From: Dryomyza anilis
Taxonomy: Eukaryota; Arthropoda; Insecta; Diptera; Dryomyzidae
NCBI GenBank assembly: GCA_951804985.1
Contig: OX638130.1
Location: forward strand, 119,177,593 to 119,241,592
Direction of reading: 5' to 3'
Length of the DNA stretch: 64,000 nt
Positions 31,643 to 42,945 of the stretch are shown here, piece after piece; position 1 is the first letter of the stretch; every line of letters starts with the position of its first letter. The position numbers and the translations under genes are program-made. The notes beneath the pieces were generated by a model. The model worked only from the letters and a program-made list of their open reading frames with translations, did not search any database and was not told where the DNA came from.

Positions 31643-32665
31643 ATATCGTCACTGTCATGCCAAAGTAGCGAATGTGCATTTGTAAAAATGTTTGGAAATC
31701 AAATTTTAAAGTTAAAGTGCTTTAAAAATTAGCAAAATTTATATTTTTTTCAATTTTTTTCTGTTATTTTGGTTTATTCGTCAATTATTATAACGTATAT
31801 AGATTTTTAGATTTGGACAACATACTGAATTATAAATACGGATTTTGTGAGGCTATATCCTGACCAAAACGCAAATATTTTTGTTTTTTATGCTATAATT
31901 TTTTATTAGCGCAAGATAAAATAGTAATATAAAGGCACTAATTGTTTGATTTTAAAGCACCAATCGGTCTGCATCATTAATTAAAAATATTTTGTCAAAC
32001 ATTAATTTGCCATTTGTTATTGGCAGGAAAAAATGTTTGGCAAAATATTTTTAAATAATGATACCAATCGATAGGTGCTTTAACAACAAACAATAAATAC
32101 CTTTACACCACTATTTTGTCTTTCACCAATAAAAAATTATAGCAAAAAAACGAAGAAATTGGAAAAATTGAAAATCTTGTCATGCCAAAAGGGCGAATCT
32201 TTTCGTTTTTTTGCTATAACTCTTTAATGGTACAAGATAAAATAGTGATCTAAAGGGAATTATTGTTGGTTTTCAAAGCACCTATCGATCTGCATCATTA
32301 ATTAAAAATTATGTCAAACATTAATTTGCCATTTGTTATTTGTAGGAAAAAATGTTTGGAAAAATATTTTTAAATAATGATGCCAATCGATAGGTGCTTT
32401 GAAAACAGACAATAAATGCCTCTGCACCACTATTTTATCTTATACCAATAAAAAGTTATGGCGTAAAAACAAAAAGATTCGCCCTTTTGGCATGACAAAA
32501 TTTTCAAGTTTTCAAATTCGTCCTTTTGGTTTTGTCTTTTGTGGCTAGAAATATCCAACAAAATGACCCGCGATTTTGGCACAGCATACTTGAGGATAAA
32601 CTACATTCAAAAATGTAAAAAAACGCAAATGTCTAAAATTACACATTCACCCCTTTGGCATGAGT
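31643..32665. mobile_element. AAAGCACC-hairpin element III, about 1.02 kb
   Basis: The left end is ATATCGTCACTGTCATGCC (31645) and the right end is CACCCCTTTGGCATGA (about 32648-32663), so the ends are inverted. Two internal hairpins have AAAGCACC...ATCG arms (31953-32085 and 32273-32403). Each encloses the phrase GGAAAAAATGTTTGG preceded by a TTTGCCATTTGTTATT word. It is colinear with 48787-49803 over its full length. It is non-coding. Confidence 0.8.
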
Positions 32666-34237
32666 GTTTAAAAAATTGATAGGTGGTTTAAAAACTCCAA
32701 AATTATTATTGACACTTTTTAAATTTAATTAAATAAAATTCGTTGTTGTATTTCACAACCACTGAACATCTAAAATGTCAATAATATGCTAGTTTTCTAT
32801 CAAATTGTAATAGCTTTTGTATGAGAAAATTTCAAATAAAATGATTTTGAATTTGATTATTCTATACAAGAAATTATTTTCCAAACGAATTCTAACTTTT
32901 TTTAAAAATCAAAAATTTAATTTACAAGATTTTTTTGTATTGCAAAGACGAATTCAAAATTTTCATTTTCATATAGAATTAAAATACGATCGAAAGCAGA
33001 AACATGTTTCATATACTTTTCTATTTTGTGTTTTAATGTTTCCTATAAAGTTTTACAAACTTAAAATTTAAAATATAGAAAAACTGGGAGATTTTCAGAA
33101 CACTAAGTACTTTCAGAATACCATAAAGTATTTTTTTTTCATGTGTGCAACCAAGTTTTGAATTTTGTCGAACCGTGATATATACAAGAAAAAATTGAAA
33201 AAAAAAATGACCGCAAACAATAGACAAATCAATATTTTGCAGATTTTTAAAAAGGGTTTTTAAGTTTTACTAGTTATTGCTGAAGTAATCACAATTTTTG
33301 CCTTTTTTATTTAAGAAAAACATTTAAAATCATTAATAGAAATAGTTTTAATATTTGCGTTAATTGACTTTTTTTGAACGACTTTAAAATATTATTTTTA
33401 TTTATTAATTTATGGAAAAAAATTATAAAAATTATAAGAAATTATCAATTTTAGAGAAGCAAAGTAAATTTGAATTCGTAAATTTAAACAACACATTGCA
33501 AATAGTAAAAAGGCGCATTTTATAATCTTTATAGCTATGAATAAATATTATTAATATTAAAACTTTTAATACTAGATTTATTTGTAATATTAAATTTTAA
33601 TTATTTTTGTTTTTATTTCTATTTAAATAACTTTGTTGTATCAAATAGATGTTGATTTGTGCGCTCTACGTTAATAGCGACGACAATAAATGTTTTTTGC
33701 CATATAAATTGTTGTTACCTACTATTGGCAGCGGAAACATACAATATGTTCGCTTAATTTATCTACGATTTATTAAAGCATTAACATGTAACAATTCAAC
33801 ACACACACCCAGGCAGACAGACAGACAGACAGACAAGTGTGTCTCCCTTTGCAAGCAACATCAATGTCATGATTATGTTATGGATTTTATTAAGCGACAT
33901 TGTACGCGACATACTATAATCTGCACACAAGTCGGTGGGGAACGGCTGACAATTATCTACTAAATCGCTTAAGTATTTGCTTAAATGCTTGAATACGAGA
34001 AGGCATGAGAGCTGTTGCTATTTTGTATTTATTTTTGGTTTTTTGCATATTGCAAGTAAATATTTCAAACAATCAAATGTTAATGTGCTTTTTTGCTGCT
34101 TATCACGTTGTAATCAATTTCAATACTTTAGTGTTTAAGCACTAAACTGAATTGCTGCATTTTTTTCATCGTTTCAAAATCGAAAAGCAAGATGCCAAAA
34201 AGCAATAGAAATGTATAAAAATCAATGAGGCGCAATC
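32666..34237. other. Intergenic DNA downstream of inc, with (CAGA)n
   Basis: AT-rich, with a short GACA tandem run (CAGGCAGACAGACAGACAGA at about 33812-33834). The less AT-rich stretch 33640-34000 may include the 3' UTR of inc, which ends at 34238 and is read leftward. AATAAA-type words on minus near 34025-34030 could serve as its polyadenylation signal. The 104-codon plus-strand frame at 33649-33963 is not protein-like. Confidence 0.4.
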
Positions 34238-37200
34238 TTACATTCTAGAACCCTTCTGCTGCAGCACTTTTGCTCGGTCATTCAACTCCAGCTCACGTCC
34301 GGCAGTCGAGCCGCACTCCTTGGAGACGACGCACAAGAACTCGTTGTTCTCGAAGGGGCCATAGTTGGAATACTGCATGCCGACACTGATCAGTTGCTCG
34401 AATCTCCAGCCGTCGGAGAGTGTTGAGATCATCTATTTAGTAAATTTATTTAGAAATAAAAATATTTAATAAATGTTATAAAATTTTTTTTTATTTTAAA
34501 AATATTGAATTTTTAAGTTTAAAATATATCAAGTCCTTAAAAATAATAATAAAATGTATGACTGATTTTTTGTAATTATATATTGGACATTTTTGGAATT
34601 TAAAATCATTGTGTTTGTTTTTTTTTTTTTTGTATTTTTATAAAGTTTTTTTTTTTGTTAAATTGGTTTTGGTTTTTGAGATACATTTTTAATTTTCTCC
34701 CTAATTTGAAATTCAAAAGACATCAATTTTAATTCAGAAATTCCAATTGATGTTCAGAATACTTCAATTAATATTTATAACATTCCATTTGAAATTCAAT
34801 AAACATCACTTGAAATTCAGAAATTCCATTTGAAATTCAAAAGACATCAATTGAAATTCAGAAATTCCATTTGAAATTCAAAAAAAATCAATTTTAAATC
34901 AGAAATTCCAATTGATGTTCAGAATACTTCAATTGATATTTATAACGTTCCATTTGTAATTCAAAAATGATTATTGATATTCAGAACATTCCATTTGGAG
35001 TTCAAAAACATCAATTGAAATTCAGAAATTCCATTTGAAATTCAAAAATTCCATTTAAAATTCAAAAGACATCAATTGAAATTCAGAAATTCCATTTGAA
35101 ATTCAAAAGACATCAATTGAAATTCAGAAACTCCATTTTAAATTCAAAAGACATCAATTGAAATTCAGAAACTCCATTTGAAATTCAAAAGACATCAATT
35201 GAAATTCAGAAATTCTATTTGAAATTCCAAAAACATCAATTTGAATTCAGAAATTCCAATTCATGTTCAGAATACTTCAATTGATATTTATAACATTCCA
35301 TTTGGAATTCAAAAGACATCAATTGAAATTCAGAAATTCCATTTGAAATTCAAAAGACATCAATTGAAATTCAGAAATTCAATTTGAAATTCAAAAGCCA
35401 TCAATTGAGATTCAGAAATTCCATTTGAAATTCAAAAGCCATCAATTGTAATTCAGAAATTCCATTTGAAATTCAGAAGCCATCAATTGTAATTCAGAAA
35501 TTTAATTTGAAATTCAAAAGCCATCAATTGTAATTCAGAAATTCAATTTGAAATTCAAAAGACATCAATTTTAATTCAGAAATTTCAATTGATGTTCAGA
35601 ATACTTCAATTGAAATTCAGAAATTCCATTTGAAAGTCAAAAAACATCACTTGAAATTCAAAACACAGCAATTGTAATTCAGAAATTCCATTTGAAATTC
35701 AAAAAACATCAATTGAAATTCAGAAATTCCATTCGAAATTCAAAAGAAATCAATTGAAATTCAGAAATTCCATTTGAAATTCAAAAGCCATCAATTGTAA
35801 TTCAGAAATTCCATTTGAAATTCAGAAGCCATCAATTGTAATTCAGAAATTCAATTTGAAATTCAAAAGACATCAATTGAAATTCAGAAATTCTCTTTGA
35901 AATTCAAAACACAGCAATTGTAATTCAGAAATTCCATTTGAAATTCAAAACGTGTCAATTGTAACTTAGAAATTCCATTTGAAATTCAAAAAAAATCACT
36001 TGAAATTCAGAAATTCCATTTGAAATTCAAAAGACATCAATTGAAATTCCATTTGAAATTCAAAAGCCATCAATCATAATTCAGAAATTCAATTTGAAAT
36101 TCAAAAGCCATCAATTGTAATTCAGAAATTCAATTTAAAATTCAAAAGACATCAATTTTAATTCAGAAATTTCAATTGATGTTCAGAATACTTCAATTGA
36201 TATTTATAAAATTCCATTTGGAATTCAAAAGACATCATTTGAAATTCAGAAATTGCATTTGGAATTCAAAAGACATCAATTGAAATTCCATTTGAAATTC
36301 AAAAAACATCAAATGGAATTCAGAAATTCCATTTGTAATTCAAAAAACATCACTTGAAATTCAATTTGAAATTCAGCCATCAATTGTAATTCAGAAATTC
36401 CATTTGAAATTCAAAAAAAAAAGACTTGAAATTCATAAATTCCATTTGAAATTCAAAAGACATCAATTTTAATTCAGAAATTCCAATTGATGTTCAGAAT
36501 ACTTCAATTGATATTCAGAACTTTCCATTTGGTATTCAGAAAATTTCAATTCATATTTAGAATTTTTCATTTGAAATTCAGAATGTTTTAATTGATATTT
36601 TCTGAACTGCTAATGAAAAATTCTGAGTACCAATTGATATTTAATTTAATAATTTCTGAATTTCAAATAAGAAGTTCTTGAAAAAATTCAAAAAACAACG
36701 CTTTATTGGTTATAAAAATAAAGCCAAAAATAATTGCATACCAAAAACAAAAATGATTCAACAAATAATCGAAATATTTACTCGACAAAACAAAAAATAT
36801 TACAAATAAAGTAACCAATTCACAAGTTCATTGCCACATACTTTCACAAAAATTCCACGCCAATGAATTTGTTTATAAAATAAAAATACTTCAAACCTCA
36901 AATACGAACCTGTGTCAATTCCTGTTCGCGGCATTGCAGCACACGATAGACGCGCTTCTTGTCCGCATGTGGCCGCTGTAAACAAAATGCAGAAAACAAA
37001 TAAATAAACGAATCAAATAATAATAATAATAAAAATGTACAGATTAAAATGCAGAAAACAACGCACTTGATCTCTGTGAAGAATGCATTCCTTGAGCAGC
37101 GCTATGAGCTGTGTAACATTGTAGAATTCGGCCTCCTCCAGTACGCCCTCCTCTGAGACGCCGTCGAGCACCAGTTTGCCATGGCGCAAGTAATTTAAAA

Positions 37201-37840
37201 CTGGTGCAAAATATTTTGGATCTCTATCAATCAAATATGCGCCAGTCTCATCCTAAAAAACAAACAAACAAAACAAACGAACGAACATAAATTAATGATG
37301 AGTCAAGGCAGTTAATGCGAAACATAAATAAATTAAATGCAAGATAAGTCATTGACTGTTGTTGTTGTACTTGTGACAACACATTATAAGCTGTTTCAAT
37401 AGGCAGCAGTTTAAGCGTTTATCAGGTCATGTGCAGGTATTTATGGGTGGTAAATTCAATCAATAACAAACCCCGTAGAAGTTAATCGTGCTAGGCTTTC
37501 AGTTTTAGCGCAAATAAAGGCAAGGAGCAAAATTATGCAGTTGTTAGGCACATATTATTAAAATTTGAATATGACGGCAGTAGGTCGTTTACTTAAAAGT
37601 CAACCTCTCGACCTCGCTACTCAATAGTATTTGGAAAATAATCCCAAAACTTACCTTGTCCGAAATGAGGTCGCAGTCCTCTTGTATCAAACGTGATAGA
37701 AACGAATTCGGGTCGCGCGAGAGCGTTGTCTTTGTGGTGAGAAAATATGTGCCGCCCACATTTAACTTGACCCACTGGTCGGTGCCCTGTTTCTTTAACA
37801 CATTTGGGCTCTTGCGACTGTTTATGTTAACTGTTGTCAT
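34238..37840 (-). CDS. inc: Insomniac, BTB/KCTD Cullin-3 substrate adaptor
   Basis: Cytoplasmic and synaptic adaptor that binds Cullin-3 through its BTB/T1 domain to direct ubiquitination; the Drosophila orthologue controls sleep, and the human relatives are KCTD2/5/17. Four coding exons on minus: 37840-37655, 37252-37067, 36975-36910 and 34432-34238. All are phase 0, giving 210 codons plus stop, close to the expected family size. The BTB/T1 fold starts [20 protein letters not shown] (residues 23-42) and continues through exon 2 with [20 protein letters not shown]. The C-terminal half includes [15 protein letters not shown] and [20 protein letters not shown], ending KGSRM. Donors and acceptors are all GT/AG. 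Intron 3 (34433-36909) is almost filled by a 41-bp minisatellite. The start is the first Met of the conserved N-terminus. I am very sure of the family and sure of the orthology. Confidence 0.96.
34700..36665. repeat. 41-bp minisatellite array 2, inside inc intron 3
   Basis: It has the same unit as the array at 29556-31130, roughly 45-48 units by length. Here units with AAGACATCAATTGAAATTCAG dominate. A longer variant containing CCAATTGATGTTCAGAATAC and TTGATATTTATAACATTCC recurs at about 34730, 34910, 35255, 35585, 36165 and 36480. This hints at a higher-order pattern. It lies wholly within the 2.5-kb intron of inc. Confidence 0.95.
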
Positions 37841-38794
37841 TATTGTGCAGCTGGGCTAATGGATAATGCTGGGTGATACGTCTACTATGTCTACGCCTGA
37901 GTGGCTGCCTTATTTTTTTATATTTTAGTTTCAAGTAGGAGGCAGTGAATGCAGCCGCTGGCGTCAGTAGCAACGAGCTCCTTTGGTGGTACTCGTTTTT
38001 ACTGCTTATTTAGTTATTTTTCACGTTAAACTTAATTCCAGTCTGAGTAGTATTTTTGCCCGACGAATAATTTTACTTTGCAATTGATTTATTGTATCCC
38101 TGCACAAGTCGTTGCTAATTTTAACCACTTAATAATAAAAATGTCCCGTTTTAATTTGTTAATAATTTAATTGTGCAATATAAATGCCACTTCAATTATT
38201 CGTCTTCGTTCCTTTCGTCTGTTTTTCTTTCGCGAATACTTTTTTTTATTCTTCTTTGATTGACTTTTCCTTAGCGGCGTCCACACGATGCAACTAGTTG
38301 TACATCTGAAGCGTTCAATCCAATCAATACTATATATACCATGGTTCAAAATTCAGTCGCCATTTACTTTTTTTTGACAACTGTTTGAAAGACTCAACAT
38401 TTGTATACGAAAAATTTAAAACAAAACATCAATGCTTTGTTTACAAATTCATAAAAAAATTGAAATGCTAAATTTCAAATTAAATAAATTTCAACATTTT
38501 GGTAATTTTCAAGCTATCTATGGGCTCCAGAAGAACACCGCAGTGTATAACAAAAGTGAATTTGTGGTGTGAAATTTGAATAAATTAGCCAATTTAAAGT
38601 GCAAAAAACATAACCTTAAAATAAAGTTTAAAATGACAATTAATTATTGTATTTTATTAATTTTCTTATTGACATTCTCAGCATAGTGTATGCCAACTAA
38701 CTGTCTAGATGAACTAACCTGTATATACTTCAATCATGGTATCTACGTTGATGCAACGTTTGAAATGTATGAATTTGTATGAAAAGTGTCCCAT
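37841..38794. promoter_or_regulatory. inc upstream region / 5' UTR candidate
   Basis: The first roughly 180 bases upstream of the inc start are GC-richer (GCAGCCGCTGGCGTCAGTAG near 37951), consistent with a 5' UTR or promoter. Further out the sequence is AT-rich. No clear core-promoter motif was identified. Confidence 0.35.
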
Positions 38795-39122
38795 GGTGTA
38801 TAAAGGAAGGTGAGGAAATTTTGGAGAGCTCAAAAAATTTGAGAAAATGTCTGCCCACGCAATGTGTATTAAGGATGGTGAGGAAATTTCGGAGAGCTTC
38901 AAAATGCATTTTTTTTATTTGTCAATGCCCGCAAACGTTATTTAATTTTAATTTGTTTTTATTTTCAAATTCTATTTGTAGGCCGTAAAATTTCATTTCA
39001 ATATATATTTTTTTTTGTTTACATTTTTGTTTTTGTATTTTTAATTTTTTTTTTTAATTTGACGATCAAATTTTTGAAAGAGAACGCCCTTTTGACTTTC
39101 CTCACCTTGCTTAATACACCTT
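38795..39122. mobile_element. 330-bp element with GGTGTATWAAGGAAGGTGAGG inverted ends
   Basis: TCCCATGGTGTATAAAGG, continuing AAGGTGAGGAAATTTTGG, begins near 38788. The right end near 39092-39128 is CTTTCCTCACCTTGC then TTAATACACC and TTGAGTGTCCCA, the inverted complement. A second internal copy of the terminus (GTATTAAGGATGGTGAGGAA) occurs at 38867. It is non-coding. Confidence 0.7.
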
Positions 39123-40425
39123 GAGTGTCCCAAAGTATGCGACCAAAATAACGCAACGGAGAGAATACGTTGCCATAAACTGCACTTGAAATATTTACAT
39201 TTGTGTGTGTTTTTTATATTTGTTATAAAATAAATTTATAATAATTGAAAAATAGATTCGGACACCGCTTTCCGTCGTGTACTTTCGCGTCAGTTAAATA
39301 CGTTGAAGTAATGGAAACGAAGTATTGAGTTGGTTGGGCTGGGCGCTTGAGTTGGATGGAAAATAACGGCACTTTTTGTTTCACGTCCACACGATACAAC
39401 CCGTATATACAAATCAAAAATTTTTTGAATTCATCCAACCTGTCGTCCAACGAGTCGTTCGTAACATCCACACGGTACGATTTCCGTACATCCCAACCAA
39501 GTTGTACAACAGGTAGTACCGTCTGGATGCTGCTATTCTCTCGAGTTCTGTGGATCCAGCGTTGCCACAGTACTGTGTAAAATACATATTAAATGTCAGT
39601 TCTAAATAATATCAGACAAAACGAACTAATTTTGAGAAACCAAAACCATTCTATAAATTCAAAAACATTCAGTATCGACTTTGCTCCAAATCCACTATTT
39701 TAAAGTATAATTAACATTGCATTGATGCAAAACCAATTTTGACCTATGGAGCAAATTTTTCATAGGAAAAGAATATATTATTTAACTTTTATTATGAAGC
39801 ACGTGAAATTCCCATGAAATGTCTGATGAGAAGGGCCCAACTATACCCCGCTTAAGAAAACGTACTAAAATATCAAATACAACAAAATAATAAAATTTCG
39901 TAAAAAATAAGCTAATCAGATGGCTCAATTTACAAATCTATTTTGACATTCTAATAATTTTAGTTACGCGAAATATAGTTCCAGCTTAGGAATTGATTTG
40001 CCTAACCACTAAATGCATAGAAATATATTTTTACATTTTTAAAAAGCCTACTCCTAGCTGAAAACGTGCTTCAGCCAAAAAATTTTCAGTTTGAGAAAAA
40101 AAAATCCTAATACCTATTGCGAAATCCCATTTTTGTATATCCCAAAAGGTGGCTGCTACGTACGCCCGTTATCAATCATTAATCGAAATATATATTTATT
40201 GAAATTTAAATTTAATAAAAACAAAAATATAGTTTTAAATATATAATTTCGGATATATATTGTGTAATAAATATAAACACATTTAGCAGTACAATATAGC
40301 AGACATTTATATAGTATAAATTATAATTTCGATTCTTTGATTTACATATTGAACCAGATCCAGATGTGATACAGTAAAAATGACAACATCAAAGAAATCA
40401 TAAGAATCTTTGCTGCCAGCAGCAA
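39123..40425. other. Intergenic DNA between inc and Pcmt
   Basis: Mixed composition. CCACACGAT/CCACACGGT words occur at 39389, 39470 and also upstream at 38280, suggesting a small repeat family whose borders I cannot set. Near 40195-40200 the minus strand reads AATAAA, a possible Pcmt polyadenylation signal about 230 bases past its stop codon. No gene is recognised. Confidence 0.4.
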
Positions 40426-41349
40426 TCAGGAGCGGTGTAAGTCAGTCAGTGGCACATACATAACACCCATGAGGCGCGTATTCTGCACTTTGCCATCCTG
40501 ATCTTTGTCGTACTTAAATAAAATAAAAAAAACAAATTTCAACCACAAATCCTAACATTTTGCACTGTGTACCTGTTGCATATGTTGTTCACCACCTTCG
40601 GGGCCGACAGGAACAATTAAACGACCACCTTTTGCCAGTTGATCAATGAGAGCAGTTGGTGTTTCCGGTGCGGCAGCGCCTACGTGAATAGCATCATACG
40701 GAGCATGTTCAGGACAACCCTTGCGACCATCACCCTCTATAAAATACAAGTAAAATTCAATTAATTGTACTTAATTTTAAAATTTTATTTTCATTACCAA
40801 TGATTACTAGTTTTCCTGATTCTAAAAGAGTTGCATCGTCGGCATTTAAGTTGGCTTTGCTCTGACGCACCAACTCCCCCTGATGTTCGATGCCAACCAC
40901 GCGCGTATTGCTGTTGTCGCCCTTGTTTTCTATGTAGCGCAGAAAGCAAGCAGTTAGATAACCAGAACCCGAACCAACATCCAGCACATGAGCTCCTGGC
41001 TTGAGTTGGTCGCGCAAATACTCCAAGGCGAATGCATGCTGCAATTATGTTGTAAGGTGAATAATCATTATGTCAACGTCGACGCTCTTACCATATGTGG
41101 CGCACTGATGGTGACGCTATGTCCAATGCTTTGTGGCGCATCCATGTAAGGATTACGCGGCGAATAGAACTTGCGGTCCGTGCTAATCATGGCCTGAGCC
41201 ACTTCCTCCGACACAACCACTTTATTTTCTAAGCGAATAGCGAACAAGAAAAAAAAATCTAATTGCGCATTTTCTACGATATTCTTTGACTAACCTTTTA
41301 ATTGTCTGATTAGATCAGCATTACTTACTCCGACTGAACGCCAGGCCAT
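40426..41349 (-). CDS. Pcmt: Protein-L-isoaspartate (D-aspartate) O-methyltransferase
   Basis: Cytosolic repair enzyme that uses S-adenosylmethionine to methylate L-isoaspartyl residues formed by ageing of proteins, starting their return to normal aspartyl bonds. Five coding exons on minus: 41349-41295, 41228-41092, 41038-40798, 40736-40573 and 40512-40426. They join in phase to 227 codons plus stop, the normal size for the family. The start [18 protein letters not shown] matches the fly protein. The substrate-side motif [10 protein letters not shown] is at residues 57-66. The AdoMet-binding motif [14 protein letters not shown] is at 82-94, followed by GIEHQGELV and the post-motif GDGRKG...[11 protein letters not shown]. 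The C-terminus ends [13 protein letters not shown]. Introns are short (49-83 bases). The gene is transcribed divergently from the TUG-like gene, with 1.6 kb between starts. No odd features. Confidence 0.97.
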
Positions 41350-41454
41350 GTTGCGAATATGTCTGCGATTTTTGTCAATTAAGTCGCGAAATTTCTTCAG
41401 ATTGCTTTTGTTGTTACCTATTTTAAAATTTGCAAAATCAAACAAAGTCTGGGA

Positions 41455-41620
41455 CACATTAGCAGTGTTCTCATTCTACTTCGATCGGAGTAAATCTACT
41501 CCCATTTCATCTACTGGAATTTTCTACTTCTTTCTCATAATTTTCTACTCCGGTTTACTGAAATCTAGTCCTATTGGAAAAATTGTTTACATATATTTTT
41601 TTTGGTAAGTAGAGAAAATT
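41455..41620. mobile_element. CTACTCC repeat, copy 1
   Basis: It starts GTGTTCTCATTCTACTTCGA then TCGGAGTAAATCTACTCCC, a near-palindromic opening, and continues with TTTCTACTTC and TTTTCTACTCCGG words. Related copies are at 60962-61110, 61485-61563 and 63150-63260. It is non-coding. The family is unknown to me. Confidence 0.6.
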
Positions 41621-42012
41621 TTCTCAGCTCTCCAAATAAAATGTAAAGTGTTATTATAATTTTCCTAATAATTATGTGTGAAAAATGATTTGTTTTTATT
41701 TTGTGCCTTCTGTATGGTATACTTATAAAATGTGTAGTAAGGAAACAAAGTACCAGTAAAATTACAAATACATTAGCATACAGTAAAAGAAGAATTTAAA
41801 AATCTTCATGCTATGCTACAGTTAGAAATACAGCTCATGTGATCACTTGGTTGCTAAAACATAATGTTAGTCAAAATATGTGTAAAAAAACTAACTAAAT
41901 AAATTTAAGAGAAGTTTGTACATTATTTAATAAATTTTTTATAATCAGGATGCCACCATGGAATTACTTTAAATTTTAATATAGCTGGATATCGCACTGT
42001 TGTTTGCATATT

Positions 42013-42270
42013 TATACCCTACACTAAGAGTGAAAATGTATATTCATTTTGGTACGCCATTTGTAACACCCAGAAGGAAGCATCTCAAGTATGGAAAAGT
42101 ATATATATTCTTGATCAGCATGACCTCATGAGCGATGTCCGTCTGTCTGTCTGTTGAAATCACGATTACAGAAAAACTTGAAGAGCTAAATAAATTAAAC
42201 TCCTAATTAAGATTACTTGCATATCTACGCTGTATGTCAGTGAATATATAAGAAGTTTGTTTAAACTTCA
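42013..42270 (+). mobile_element. mini-me-like repeat, partial
   Basis: It has the TATACCCTACACTAAGAG start, the GTATATATATTCTTGATCAG core, a GTCCGTCTGTCTGTCTG tract and the CTACGCTGTATGTCAGTG segment, in the same order as the full copy at 5234-5602. The GTAGGGTATT tail is missing. Confidence 0.7.
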
Positions 42271-42945
42271 TTTCCATGAAAATCGGAGTGGCAAAACAAA
42301 TTTGAAAAAAAAAAACTAAAAATCCTTTACATATAAGTCTTGATTGAAACTATATTGAAGAATAACATAAAATGTTTATCAAAAAACGGGTTTTTCATTC
42401 ACATATTACATTAAATAATACACAATATTTCCAATATTTTGACTGTATTAAAATTTTTTTTTTCAATTAGTAAAGCTTTTTATTCGGTTTGATCCCTCGC
42501 TCCGTTTTTAAGTTTTAAAACAAAGTAATTTCAGTATATCGGTTTCACATTTTTTCTAATAAAATTTGTTTTCATATTTTCCAATTATTACAAACAACTA
42601 CTTATATTTATTGTTTAATATAATTATTTATGTTAGTTTTAATACTTATTCTACAGTGGTATTGACTTGTAAAATGAAACGGTTATCGGTTTCCCTGGTT
42701 AATCACAATTTAGTTGAGGCTGAAATATCTACTGTCACGAATAGTAGTTTATTTCTACAACCCTGCCACATTAAAATTAAAATATTTGTCAAATAGAGTG
42801 AATTTTTGTTTTGGAAATTTTGAGCCGGTTCAAATTTTAGCAAATACAAATTTTAGTGCTAGTTAGCAAAAAAAAAAAATTAAAAATTTTAATTTTCATA
42901 CTAAATCCATAGGGCGTGCCAAGTAAAAACAACTAAACGCCAGAC

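Larger units (their letters stand above)
41350..42945. other. Divergent intergenic region of Pcmt and the TUG-like gene
   Basis: This 1.6-kb interval must hold both promoters. Its centre is occupied by a CTACTCC-type repeat (41455-41620) and a mini-me-like fragment (42013-42270). The immediate upstream regions of both genes are AT-rich without a clear TATA or initiator motif. The short frame at 42566-42796 is not supported. Confidence 0.4.

Noticed and set aside
33649..33963. 104-codon plus-strand frame with a (CAGA)n tract
   Set aside because: The open frame is sustained by a microsatellite; the residues do not match any family I know.
29556..36665. Regularly spaced repeats resembling a CRISPR array
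   Set aside because: Units are contiguous 41-bp tandem repeats with no unique spacers, in a eukaryotic genome.
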